DNA from: Bacteroidota bacterium
GTDB lineage: Bacteria > Bacteroidota > Ignavibacteria > Ignavibacteriales > Ignavibacteriaceae
Length of the DNA: 49,099 nt
Direction: 5' to 3'
Assembly: GCA_021813585.1 (NCBI GenBank)
Contig: JAKAJV010000010.1
Location: forward strand, 1 to 49,099
This document shows, piece by piece, positions 1 to 8,078 of the stretch. Numbering within the stretch: position 1 is the first letter of the stretch; each line of letters starts with the position of its first letter. Made by a program: the position numbers and the translations under genes. Under the pieces are notes generated by a model, which was not told where the DNA came from, did not search any database, and was given only the letters and a program-made list of their open reading frames with translations.

Positions 1-334
1 GGTAAGTCCCTTAGTGCGACAAATTACCTTTTTTACCTCCGTAATTTATTTAAAAACAACCACTTAATTTTTGAAAATTTTTCAGGGGACAAGTCAGGAC
101 TCCGACCTGCGTTAAAAGACACCCACGACCCAAGGGTCGAGGTATTTAAAGTCCTCCCTTTTGGGGAGGACTTAGAAGGGGCCAATAAAGGCTAAATAAC
201 CTGCACCTGCCGGATTAAAAAAAATATACGAATTAAAAATTTCCCGTTGTATCTTAAATTAAAACTAAATATCTTACAACAGTTATAATTGGTGCGGATT
301 TATTTTTAATGCTGTTTCCTTAAGAAACGACTTT
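1..334. other. Non-coding upstream region with several hairpins
   Basis: No convincing gene is visible. The stretch holds a GC-rich hairpin at 126-139 (CGACCC, 2-nt loop, GGGTCG), a stronger one at 149-173 (AAGTCCTCCC paired with GGGAGGACTT, 5-nt loop) and a small one at 314-328 (GTTTC/GAAAC). The 149-173 hairpin has no T-run on either side, so it is not a classic terminator. The region is otherwise AT-rich. It may be the 3' flank of a gene beyond the window, an untranslated leader of the downstream operon, or a repeat element; the sequence alone does not decide. Confidence 0.5.
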
Positions 335-372
335 GCCGGCTAAAGAACAAATGGAGCCGGGCTTTTTATTTT
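335..372 (+). terminator. Terminator-like hairpin abutting the first gene (possible attenuator)
   Basis: GCCGGCT (335-341) can pair with AGCCGGGC (355-362) using a 13-nt loop and one bulge, followed by TTTTTATTTT at 363-372. That is the form of an intrinsic terminator on the + strand. The next gene starts at 393 (or 375), leaving no room for a promoter between the two. It therefore either ends an upstream transcript that is read through, or acts as an attenuator for the pyrimidine-degradation operon. Confidence 0.5.
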
Positions 373-392
373 AAATGAACCCGAGGGCGGTT

Positions 393-1847
393 ATGAAATA
401 CTCTTCATTAAAAAATTATATTGAAGGTGAATTCGTCGAACAGGACCTTGAAACGATGGAAGTCCTGTCCCCCATTGACGGCAATATGATATCTTCTGTC
501 CCGCTATCCGGCTATGATGCCGTGGATAAAGCTGTCTTGTCGGCAAAAAAAGCTTTTCACAAGTGGTCCTCTGCAACAATAAAAGAAAGAGTGCAGGTAT
601 TTTACCGCTACAAATATCTGCTTGAAGAAAACATAGATGAATTATCCGAACTAATCCAGGAAGAGAACGGTAAGACGTTATCCGAAGCGCGGGCAGAAGT
701 AGAAAAGAGTATAGAGGTTACCGAGTTCGCTTGCTCTCTTCCTCAAATCTCTGCCGGAGAAATACTGGAAGTGAGCAAAGGAGTGGAATGCAGAATCGAC
801 CGTTACCCGCTGGGAGTCGTTGCTTCCATTACACCGTTTAATTTTCCGAACATGGTTCCCAACTGGACAATACCCAACGCAATAGTGCTCGGTAACGCGA
901 TGATTCTTAAGCCGTCGGAACAGGTGCCGTTAAGCGCGAACAGGATTGCAGAGCTTTTAAAAGAAGCCGGGCTGCCCGACGGCGTATTTAACGTTGTTCA
1001 CGGCGCCAGGGAAGCTGTTGAAGCAATTTGCGACCATCCCGGTATAGAAGCCGTTTCCTTCGTCGGCTCCACAAAAACTGCTAAAGCAGTTTATGCAAGA
1101 GGCACATCAAAATTAAAAAGAGTGCTGGCACTTGGCGGGGCAAAAAATCATCTCATAGTTTTCCCGGATGCAAATACCGACATGACTGCTTCAAACGTTG
1201 CCGCATCAATGACCGGATGTGCCGGACAGCGCTGTATGGCCGCTTCCGCTATGGTTGCTGTTGGACCAGTGGATCATATCATCAGCAAGATTGTGGAAGA
1301 GGCGAAAAAAATTATCCCGGGTAAAAACCTTGGGGCGGTTATTTCCAAGCAGGCAAAAGAGAGAATAGAAAACTACATTACCGAGGCAGAAAAAGGCGGT
1401 GCAAAGGTTCTGTTGGACGGAAGGAACAGCAGAGTGGAAGGGAAAGAAAACGGATTTTATGTCGGACCTACAATACTCGATTATGTGAGGCCGGAAATGA
1501 AAATTGCTAAAGAAGAGGTATTCGGGCCTGTTCTATCAATAATGCGGACCGGCAAAATTGAAGACGCAATTAAAATTCAAAACAGTTCATTGTACGGCAA
1601 CGCCGCATCTGTTTTCACCCAGAGCGGCGGAGTTGCCCGTTACGTTATCGATAACGCAAGCGCAGGAATGATCGGAGTAAATATAGGGGTTCCCGTACCG
1701 CGCGAGCCTTTCTCCTTCGGCGGGTGGAATGAATCTAAATTCGGAACCGGAGATATTACCGGTAAAAGTTCAATTGAATTCTGGACTAAGCTTAAGAAGA
1801 CAACAATAAAGTGGAATCCGGAATCGAGAACAAACTGGATGAGCTGA
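393..1847 (+). CDS. mmsA: CoA-acylating (methyl)malonate-semialdehyde dehydrogenase
   Basis: Aldehyde dehydrogenase superfamily enzyme that oxidises malonate semialdehyde to acetyl-CoA, or methylmalonate semialdehyde to propionyl-CoA, with NAD+ and CoA. The nucleophilic cysteine sits in GQRCMA, near residue 281 counted from this start. The motif FNFPNMVPNW and the lack of the usual ALDH general-base Glu (LALGGAKNH instead of ELGG) are typical of the CoA-dependent MmsA/IolA branch. I chose ATG 393 over ATG 375 because GAGGG at 383-387 is spaced 5 nt from it, while 375 has no Shine-Dalgarno; the product is 484 residues, usual for the family. It is the first gene of the pyrimidine-degradation cluster and would carry out the last step after transamination of beta-alanine or beta-aminoisobutyrate. 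Family assignment is firm; the substrate is inferred from neighbours. Confidence 0.93.
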   Translation: MKYSSLKNYIEGEFVEQDLETMEVLSPIDGNMISSVPLSGYDAVDKAVLSAKKAFHKWSSATIKERVQVFYRYKYLLEENIDELSELIQEENGKTLSEARAEVEKSIEVTEFACSLPQISAGEILEVSKGVECRIDRYPLGVVASITPFNFPNMVPNWTIPNAIVLGNAMILKPSEQVPLSANRIAELLKEAGLPDGVFNVVHGAREAVEAICDHPGIEAVSFVGSTKTAKAVYARGTSKLKRVLALGGAKNHLIVFPDANTDMTASNVAASMTGCAGQRCMAASAMVAVGPVDHIISKIVEEAKKIIPGKNLGAVISKQAKERIENYITEAEKGGAKVLLDGRNSRVEGKENGFYVGPTILDYVRPEMKIAKEEVFGPVLSIMRTGKIEDAIKIQNSSLYGNAASVFTQSGGVARYVIDNASAGMIGVNIGVPVPREPFSFGGWNESKFGTGDITGKSSIEFWTKLKKTTIKWNPESRTNWMS

Positions 1848-1882
1848 AATTAATTGTTGATAAATAATCGGAGGATAATGTT

Positions 1883-2758
1883 ATGCCTAGACTAGTCCGC
1901 GCCGGCTTAATTCAGGCCAGGCTGGATATCTCTACAGAGCAGCCGATCGAAGCTATTAAAAAGGCAATGATAGACAAGCATATTTCAATGATCGAGGACG
2001 CTGCCAACAAGGGTGTTCAAATACTTTGCCTGCAGGAACTCTTTTACGGCCCGTATTTCTGCGCCGAGCAAAAGACAAGATGGTACGCCATGGTAGAAAA
2101 AGTGCCCGGCGGCCCTACTACCAAACTAATGCAGGAAACAGCCAGGAAGCATCAAATGGTTTTAATAGTGCCGGTTTATGAAGAAGAGATAACCGGAATA
2201 TATTACAACACCGCCGCAGTTATTAATTACGACGGTAGCTACATGGGCAAATACAGGAAACACCATATTCCACACTGCGACCCGGGCTTCTGGGAAAAAT
2301 TTTATTTCAAGCCGGGCAACCTCGGATTCCCCGTCTTCAAAACACCCTTTGCAGATATAGGAGTATACATATGCTACGACAGGCACTTTCCCGAAGGCGC
2401 ACGGATACTGGGATTGAACGGCGCCGAAATAGTATTTAATCCTTCCGCTACGGTTGCAGGGTTATCGGAATACCTATGGGAACTTGAGCAGCCGGCCCAT
2501 GCAGTGGCTAACGGATACTTTGTAGGAGCTATTAACCGCGTGGGCACCGAGCAGCCCTGGAACATAGGAGAGTTTTACGGTAAGAGCTATTTCTGCAGCC
2601 CGCGCGGTAAAATAATTGCACAGGCAAGCAGGGATAAGGACGAGCTTGTGGTTGCCGATTTGAACCTGGATGAAATTCAGGAAGTGCGCAACATCTGGCA
2701 GTTCTACAGGGATAGAAGGCCGGAGGCTTACGGCGCTATTACTAGCATAGATGTTTAA
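1883..2758 (+). CDS. Beta-ureidopropionase (N-carbamoyl-beta-alanine amidohydrolase)
   Basis: Nitrilase-superfamily amidohydrolase of 291 residues. It hydrolyses N-carbamoyl-beta-alanine (from uracil) or N-carbamoyl-beta-aminoisobutyrate (from thymine) to the beta-amino acid, CO2 and ammonia. The Glu-Lys-Cys catalytic triad is visible: E52 in LQELF, K126 in KYRKHHIPH and C164 in YICYDRHFPEG. The start has a clear ribosome binding site, GGAGG at 1870-1874, 8 nt before the ATG, and lies 35 nt after mmsA, so the two are probably cotranscribed. General nitrilase-family N-carbamoyl hydrolases (for example N-carbamoylputrescine amidase) look similar; the surrounding dihydropyrimidine genes favour the ureidopropionase call. 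Confidence 0.9.
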   Translation: MPRLVRAGLIQARLDISTEQPIEAIKKAMIDKHISMIEDAANKGVQILCLQELFYGPYFCAEQKTRWYAMVEKVPGGPTTKLMQETARKHQMVLIVPVYEEEITGIYYNTAAVINYDGSYMGKYRKHHIPHCDPGFWEKFYFKPGNLGFPVFKTPFADIGVYICYDRHFPEGARILGLNGAEIVFNPSATVAGLSEYLWELEQPAHAVANGYFVGAINRVGTEQPWNIGEFYGKSYFCSPRGKIIAQASRDKDELVVADLNLDEIQEVRNIWQFYRDRRPEAYGAITSIDV

Positions 2759-2779
2759 TTTTAAAATGAATCTAACGTA

Positions 2780-3202
2780 TGTCATTCCCGCGAAAGCGGG
2801 AAACCAGAGTGTTAAAGTTAAAAGATACTCAATTATCTAGGAGAGATGAAAAGCGACAATTATTAAAAGTAATTGATATAATTGAGAATGAAAAATTATT
2901 ATGTCTATATTCTTGCTAGCAAAAGAAATGGGACGCTTTATATCGGTGTAACAAATGATCTAATAAGAAGAGTATATGAGCATAAAGAAGGTATTGCTGA
3001 TGGATTCACTAAGAAATATAATGTCAAAAACTTGGTTTACTATGAACTGCATAATGAGATTAAGACAGCAATTACGAAAGAGAAGCAAATGAAGAAATGG
3101 AAAAGAGCGTGGGAAATTGAACTCATTGAAAAATTTAACGCCGAATGGAAAGATTTGCATGTAGAATTAATTAAGTAGATTCCCGCTTTCGCGGGAATGA
3201 CA
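2780..3202. mobile_element. GIY-YIG gene boxed by a perfect 23-bp inverted repeat
   Basis: TGTCATTCCCGCGAAAGCGG followed by GAA at 2780-2802 recurs as its exact reverse complement at 3180-3202. Each copy contains its own hairpin, CCCGC-GAAA-GCGGG. The 377 bp between them hold only one gene, a small GIY-YIG nuclease-like protein. The right repeat starts 2 nt after that gene's stop codon. Translated on the minus strand the repeat reads 'VIPAKAGI', a string often seen where such dispersed palindromes are mistranslated. The unit interrupts the pyrimidine cluster between beta-ureidopropionase and the aminotransferase. Mobility is an inference from the symmetry and position. Confidence 0.55.
2888..3178 (+). 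CDS. GIY-YIG nuclease-like small protein
   Basis: A 96-residue protein of the single-domain GIY-YIG group (UPF0213/YhbQ-like). The core motif appears as YYVYIL near residues 4-9 and LYIGVT near 18-23, followed by the expected R-x-x-x-H region (IRRVYEHK) and a KEKQMKKW helix near the middle of the protein. The reading frame opens with TTG at 2882, but ATG 2888 gives the normal family N-terminus MKNYYVYIL. It lies between two halves of an inverted repeat and has no functional link with the metabolic genes around it, so it is probably a passenger or the enzyme that maintains that repeat. The fold call is strong; activity and target are unknown. Confidence 0.8.
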   Translation: MKNYYVYILASKRNGTLYIGVTNDLIRRVYEHKEGIADGFTKKYNVKNLVYYELHNEIKTAITKEKQMKKWKRAWEIELIEKFNAEWKDLHVELIK

Positions 3203-3243
3203 AATCCTATTATAAGTTTTAAACTAAATTTAATTAGGTTCAA

Positions 3244-4575
3244 ATGACTTCAGACGAAATAATTAAAACAACCGCTGAGCATACGTACGGAACATGGCGG
3301 TTTCAAAAAGGCTGGAAACCAATGCACATAGTTGATGCCGAAGGATGTTATTTTTATGATTCGGCAGGGAAAAAGTATCTCGACTTCTCTTCGCAATTAA
3401 TGTGCGTTTCTCTCGGCCACAAAAACAAGGCTGTAATAAAAGCAATAGAAGAGCAAGCAAGGAAGCTGCCCTATATTGCGCCGGGTTATACTACCGATGT
3501 ACGTGCGGAACTCAGTAATCTTCTTCTTGAGGTATTGCCGGAAGGCCTGCAGAAATTTTATTTCTCCACATCCGGCACCGAGGCAAACGAGGCCGCGATT
3601 AAAATCGCACGGATGTATACGGGCAAGTACAAAATCATTTCGCGGTACAATTCCTACCACGGCTCAACTGCGGCATCAATTGCCGCTACCGGCGATCCGA
3701 GAAGGTGGCTTGTAGAGCCTTCGGGGAAGATTGACGGAGTAATATTTGCACCCGAATGCAACTGTTACCACTGCCCCATAGGACACGGTTATCCGGGCTG
3801 CGGGGTTGCCTGTGCAAATTATATTGAGCACATGATAAGGAACGAAAGCAACGTTGCAGCCGTAATTGTTGAACCAGTTGTAGGTACCAACGGTATCCTC
3901 GTCCCGCCGGAGGAATACATGCCCCGCCTGCGAAAGGTTTGCGACGAGAATAATGTTTTGTTAATAGCCGATGAAGTAATGAGCGGCTGGGGAAGAACGG
4001 GCAAATGGTTTGCAGTCGATCATTGGAACATTCAGCCTGATATTTTAACTACTGCAAAAGGAATAACCTCTGCCTATGTGCCGCTGGGACTAACAGCCAC
4101 AACAAAAAAAATAGCCGACTACTTTAACGACCATTACTTTGCCCACGGCCATACTTACGAAGCGCATCCGTTAACACTGGCGCCGGCCATAGCAGCAATA
4201 AATGAAATAAGAAAATACAACCTGGTTGAGAGATCGCTAGAGATGGGAGAGTATCTAGGTGAAAAATTAATCGAATTAAAGTCCCGGCATAGTTCTATCG
4301 GCGATGTTCGCGGGCTGGGCTTGTTCAGGGCTATCGAAATAGTAAAGAACAGAGAAACCCGCAAGCCTTTCAATACTAAGGAGGATAAGATTAACGGCGT
4401 TCAGCTAACGGTTGATAAGATAGCGGGCGAGCTGATGAAAATGGGAATTTATGTTTCTCCCTGGATAAGCCATTTTGTACTTGCGCCTCCGTTGATTATT
4501 GAAAAAGAAGAGATTGATTCGGCAGTAGGTGCTTTTGATGAAGTACTTAAAATTGCTGATGATGAAGTCGAATAG
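3244..4575 (+). CDS. Class III omega-amino acid aminotransferase (beta-alanine/beta-aminoisobutyrate)
   Basis: PLP-dependent fold-type I aminotransferase of 443 residues. The PLP-binding Lys is K272 in TTAKGITSAYVPLG, and D243 in LLIADEVMSGWGRTG contacts the pyridine nitrogen. STSGTEANEAAIK near 108-120 is the phosphate-binding loop. A Cys-rich patch at 172-190 (CNCYHCPIG...GCGVAC) is noticeable. In this cluster the likely job is transfer of the amino group from beta-alanine or beta-aminoisobutyrate to pyruvate or 2-oxoglutarate, giving (methyl)malonate semialdehyde for MmsA. Class III enzymes also include taurine and GABA aminotransferases; the neighbours decide here. No strong ribosome binding site is visible just upstream. 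Confidence 0.88.
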   Translation: MTSDEIIKTTAEHTYGTWRFQKGWKPMHIVDAEGCYFYDSAGKKYLDFSSQLMCVSLGHKNKAVIKAIEEQARKLPYIAPGYTTDVRAELSNLLLEVLPEGLQKFYFSTSGTEANEAAIKIARMYTGKYKIISRYNSYHGSTAASIAATGDPRRWLVEPSGKIDGVIFAPECNCYHCPIGHGYPGCGVACANYIEHMIRNESNVAAVIVEPVVGTNGILVPPEEYMPRLRKVCDENNVLLIADEVMSGWGRTGKWFAVDHWNIQPDILTTAKGITSAYVPLGLTATTKKIADYFNDHYFAHGHTYEAHPLTLAPAIAAINEIRKYNLVERSLEMGEYLGEKLIELKSRHSSIGDVRGLGLFRAIEIVKNRETRKPFNTKEDKINGVQLTVDKIAGELMKMGIYVSPWISHFVLAPPLIIEKEEIDSAVGAFDEVLKIADDEVE

Positions 4576-4688
4576 CTCTGCCGGCTACCGGTTTTTATTG
4601 CTTAACTGCTAACATGGATGTTGAATAATAGAATATTTGCCGGAGATAGAATTAATTTAATCCATCATTTTAATTTGTTGGTTAAAAT

Positions 4689-6023
4689 ATGAAAAACACA
4701 GCGCCGCTTCTTTCACCAAAGGAATATGAGGCTAATTTTGCGGAGCTTCACCCGCCGTTGACGGGAATAAGTGCAAAAGCCGAAGCCGAAAGGTGCCTGT
4801 ACTGCTTCGATTCTCCCTGCACCAAATCTTGTCCTACCCACATAGATATACCAGGATTTATAAAAAAGATTTCGAGCGATAATCTGCTAGGCTCGGCAAA
4901 AACCATACTGGAGTCTAACTGGGTGGCGCTTACCTGCGCAAAGGCTTGTCCCGTTCAGGTGCTGTGCGAAGGCGCCTGTGTTTACAACGGGAAAAAAGAA
5001 AAGCCGATAGAAATAGGCAGGCTGCAGCGCTATGTAATGGATAATTATTTTGAAAGCGGCATGCCCGATCTTTTTACAAAAGCACAAGGGAAAAATAAAT
5101 CGGTTGGAATTATCGGCTCGGGCCCGGCAGGGCTTGCATGCGGCGCAGAGCTAACGCTGCTGGGGTACGATGTAACTATTTATGAGTCGAATAAAATTCC
5201 CGGCGGGCTTAACAGCTGGGGGATTGCACCTTACAAGATGAGGCAGAAGGACAGCCTGAAAGAAGTGAAGATGATAAAAGGATTGGGTGTAAAGATAAAA
5301 ACGGGGATTAGAGTCGGGGAAGCAATCTCAATCGATAAGCTTCTCGAAAAGCATGATGCAATTTTTCTAGGAATAGGCTTAAGCGAATCGCCCGAGCTAA
5401 AAATTCCCGGCGAAAATCTTAAGGGAGTGCACGACGCATTATCCTTTATTGAAGAGGTGAAATCAGAAAAATGGGACGAGGTAAAAATAGGCAAGCGTGT
5501 TGCGGTTATTGGTGCGGGCAACACGGCTATAGATGCTGCAACGGAAGCCAAGCGCCTGGGTGCAGAGCAAGTTTATATTGTTTACAGGAGGGCTGCATCT
5601 CAAATGTCGGCTTACGAATTCGAATTTATACTTGCAAAAAACGACGGCGTAATTTTCCTTTTTAATTCCGTGCCTGTAAAAATTAAAGGAAAGAAATATG
5701 TTAAGGAGATAATATGTAAAAAATCCAGGCTGGATAACCAAGCCGGATTATCTTTAATTCCAAATTCCGACTTTGTTCTGCCGGTAGATATGGTTATAAA
5801 AGCAATCGGGCAGAAACCTCACCAGGATTTTTTAAATTCAATACCCAAGCTGAAAATACGTAACGGCCAAGTAGTTGTTAATTTTAAAAATTATCAAACG
5901 GGCAACCGGAAAGTATTTGCTGGCGGAGACTGCATTAACGGCGGCAAGGAAGTAGTTAATGCCGCATTCGACGGCAAGATGGCGGCGCGCTCTATTGATA
6001 ATTATCTATCGGCTTCTGCTTGA
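4689..6023 (+). CDS. preT: NAD-dependent dihydropyrimidine dehydrogenase, subunit PreT
   Basis: Electron-input subunit (444 residues) of bacterial dihydropyrimidine dehydrogenase. The N-terminal segment has two Cys sets for [4Fe-4S] clusters: C36, C39, C44, C48 and C83, C87, C93, C97. A Rossmann FAD motif follows (GSGPAG, 143-148) and then an NAD(P)H motif (GAGNTA, 275-280). The layout matches the glutamate-synthase small-subunit-like half of mammalian DPD. It passes electrons from NADH to PreA, encoded immediately downstream, which reduces uracil or thymine. Related proteins include GltD and sulfide dehydrogenase subunit alpha; adjacency to preA makes PreT the best call. Confidence 0.92.
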   Translation: MKNTAPLLSPKEYEANFAELHPPLTGISAKAEAERCLYCFDSPCTKSCPTHIDIPGFIKKISSDNLLGSAKTILESNWVALTCAKACPVQVLCEGACVYNGKKEKPIEIGRLQRYVMDNYFESGMPDLFTKAQGKNKSVGIIGSGPAGLACGAELTLLGYDVTIYESNKIPGGLNSWGIAPYKMRQKDSLKEVKMIKGLGVKIKTGIRVGEAISIDKLLEKHDAIFLGIGLSESPELKIPGENLKGVHDALSFIEEVKSEKWDEVKIGKRVAVIGAGNTAIDAATEAKRLGAEQVYIVYRRAASQMSAYEFEFILAKNDGVIFLFNSVPVKIKGKKYVKEIICKKSRLDNQAGLSLIPNSDFVLPVDMVIKAIGQKPHQDFLNSIPKLKIRNGQVVVNFKNYQTGNRKVFAGGDCINGGKEVVNAAFDGKMAARSIDNYLSASA

Positions 6024-6109
6024 ACCTTGAACTTGAACTTGATCTTGAACTAATCAACCTGCCCCGGCAGTAAGGTTCAGGTTCAAGTATAAATTCAAGG
6101 ATAAGTTTA
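6019..6109. repeat. Palindrome with TTGAAC tandem-repeat arms
   Basis: Between preT and preA, the left arm (6019-6050) is built of about five degenerate CTTGAAC units. The right arm (6073-6109) carries the complementary GTTCAAG-type units in reverse order. Together they form a long imperfect stem with a loop of about 22 nt containing CCCCGG. The left arm overlaps the end of preT. It could modulate the preT:preA ratio or simply be a mobile intergenic repeat. Similar constructions occur at 31944-32003, 38137-38232 and 46093-46220. Confidence 0.6.
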
Positions 6110-6131
6110 AAAAAATTTTATAGGAGAATAA

Positions 6132-7451
6132 ATGACAGACCTAACGACAAACTGCGGTGGTATTAAATCGCCTAACCCGTTTTGGCTTGCATCGGCACCG
6201 CCGACAAACACTGCTTACCAGGTATGCCGCGCCTTTGAGCAAGGCTGGGGCGGCGCAGTCTGGAAAACCATCGGCGAGCCAGTTATGAACGTCTGCAACC
6301 GCTACGGCGGATATGATTATAACGGTCAAAAGCTTGTCGGACTGAATAATATAGAGCTTATAAGCGACAGGCCCATAGAGCTGAACTTAAAAGAAATAGC
6401 CGAGACGAAACGGCTCTGGCCCGACCGCGCTATAGTTGTCTCTCTTATGGTAGAATCAAAAAAAGAAACATGGCATGAGATTGTTAAAAGATCGATTGAC
6501 ACAGGCTGCGACGGTATAGAGCTTAATTACGGCTGCCCCCATGGAATGAGTGAAAGAGGAATGGGCTCTGCAGTAGGGCAGGTTCCCGAATATTGCAAAA
6601 TGATTACCGAGTGGGTAACCGAAGTTTCTACTATTCCGGTGCTTGTTAAACTTACACCCAATGTAAGCAACATCCTTTACCCTGCAAGAGCAGCCAAAGC
6701 AGCCGGCGCTTCGGGAATTTCTTTGATAAATACTATCAACAGCATCATCGGAGTCGACCTGGATACCTTTGAGATTAAGCCGAGCGTTGCCGGTAAAGGA
6801 GGACACGGCGGGTATGCAGGCGCTGCGGTTAAACCGATTGCACTTCATCTTGTCTCCCAGGTTGCACTAGATAACGAAGTCAATCTTCCCATCTCGGGAA
6901 TAGGCGGTATTTCCAACTGGAAGGATGCAGTTGAATTCATTCTGCTGGGATGTTCAAGCGTACAAGTTTGTACGGCAGTAATGCACTACGGCTTTAGAAT
7001 AATTAAAGACATGATTGAAGGTATGACGAACTGGATGCAGTCCAAAGGTTTTTCATCGATAGACGACATACGCGGCAAGTCGCTGAGCCGTTTAGACAAC
7101 TTCGGCAACTTCAATCTTCTGCACAAAACAGTCGCAAGGATCGACCAGAAAAAATGCATCCACTGCAATCTCTGCCATATTGCGTGCGAAGACGGAGCGC
7201 ACCAGTGCATAGATTTAATACCTGTTAACGGGCACAATAAAACTGTAGTAAGGGAAGATGATTGCGTCGGCTGCTCGCTCTGCTCGCTTGTATGTCCTGT
7301 TGAAGGCTGCATTGCGATGGTAAGGGTTGATGATGATTCGGAGAGAAAGACATGGAACGAATTGATGCTAAATTTCAAAAAGGAAGAGAAGCCGCTTAGC
7401 TGGGAAAACCTAGGCGAGTTTCAGAAAAAATATGGAATTAAAATTCATTAA
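6132..7451 (+). CDS. preA: NAD-dependent dihydropyrimidine dehydrogenase, catalytic subunit PreA
   Basis: Catalytic subunit (439 residues) that reduces the 5,6 double bond of uracil or thymine. Residues about 1-305 form a dihydroorotate-dehydrogenase-like FMN barrel with NYGCPHGMSERGMGS (132-146), KLTPNVS (173-179) and GIGGISNW (256-263). The C-terminus carries two [4Fe-4S] motifs: C342, C345, C348, C352 and C378, C381, C384, C388. The position that aligns by eye with the active-site Cys of mammalian DPD (in GLACGQ) is Val here (GSAVGQ). From memory this also occurs in other bacterial PreA proteins, so I do not read it as inactivation. The start follows AGGAG at 6122-6126. It pairs with PreT upstream. 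Confidence 0.93.
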   Translation: MTDLTTNCGGIKSPNPFWLASAPPTNTAYQVCRAFEQGWGGAVWKTIGEPVMNVCNRYGGYDYNGQKLVGLNNIELISDRPIELNLKEIAETKRLWPDRAIVVSLMVESKKETWHEIVKRSIDTGCDGIELNYGCPHGMSERGMGSAVGQVPEYCKMITEWVTEVSTIPVLVKLTPNVSNILYPARAAKAAGASGISLINTINSIIGVDLDTFEIKPSVAGKGGHGGYAGAAVKPIALHLVSQVALDNEVNLPISGIGGISNWKDAVEFILLGCSSVQVCTAVMHYGFRIIKDMIEGMTNWMQSKGFSSIDDIRGKSLSRLDNFGNFNLLHKTVARIDQKKCIHCNLCHIACEDGAHQCIDLIPVNGHNKTVVREDDCVGCSLCSLVCPVEGCIAMVRVDDDSERKTWNELMLNFKKEEKPLSWENLGEFQKKYGIKIH

Positions 7452-7473
7452 GAAATTCTTAGCGTAGTGATTT

Positions 7474-8076
7474 ATGGTTTCAAAATATATATCAAAAGCA
7501 AATTTAGTAACATACAAACGGATTGAGACAAAAATAATTTCTTTGCGAGCAGAGAAAGTAATTCTGGATAGTGATCTTGCCTCAATCTACGGAGTAACAA
7601 CTGCGCGCCTTAACCAGCAAGTCAAAAGGAATAAGGAAAGATTCCCTGCCGATTTTGCATTTCGACTTACGAAAGAAGAGTTCGGGAGTTTGATGTTGCA
7701 AAATGCAATATCAAACTCAATGCGCGGCGGAAGAAGAAAACTTCCTCTGGTTTTTACAGAACATGGCGCAATTATGGCGGCTAACGTTTTAAATAGTTCT
7801 AAAGCCGTTCGTATGAGCGTTCTTGTTGTTAGAGCGTTTGTCCAAATCCGCAGAAATATTTCTATCACCAGTGAGCTTGCAAAGAGGCTAGATGATCTTG
7901 AGCGAAAGGTGATTAACCATGACAGCGACATTCAAGCTTTGGTAGAAGCTATTCGCCAACTAATGCAGCCGCCGGAAAAATCAAAAAAAACATTTGGCTT
8001 CACTATCGGTGAACCAAAGGTGATTTATAAAAGTAAAAGAAAAATAAAAAATTTAGCAAATTTATCAGCGAGGTAA
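7474..8076 (+). CDS. ORF6N-domain DNA-binding protein
   Basis: A 200-residue protein whose first about 115 residues match the ORF6N domain (KilA-N/Bro-type DNA-binding family): VILDSDLASIYGV, LNQQVKRNKERFP, FRLTKEEF and LPLVFTEHGAIM occur in the order usual for the family. A helical tail (about 115-165, RRNISITSELAKRLDDLERK) looks like a short coiled coil, followed by a basic C-terminus. It lies 22 nt after preA and its stop is 2 nt before the dihydropyrimidinase ATG, whose GAGG ribosome binding site is inside its last codons, so it is cotranscribed. ORF6N genes are common passengers from phages and mobile elements. Whether it regulates the operon cannot be told from sequence. Confidence 0.82.
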   Translation: MVSKYISKANLVTYKRIETKIISLRAEKVILDSDLASIYGVTTARLNQQVKRNKERFPADFAFRLTKEEFGSLMLQNAISNSMRGGRRKLPLVFTEHGAIMAANVLNSSKAVRMSVLVVRAFVQIRRNISITSELAKRLDDLERKVINHDSDIQALVEAIRQLMQPPEKSKKTFGFTIGEPKVIYKSKRKIKNLANLSAR

Positions 8077-8078
8077 AT

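Noticed and set aside
3040-3243. Minus-strand frame with VIPAKAGI
   Set aside because: It reads the reverse of the GIY-YIG gene and the right inverted repeat; the peptide is the known by-product of such palindromes.
6252-6581. Val in place of the mammalian DPD active-site Cys in PreA as evidence for an inactive enzyme
   Set aside because: My recollection is that other bacterial PreA proteins also have GxAVGQ at this site; the remaining FMN and Fe-S motifs are intact.
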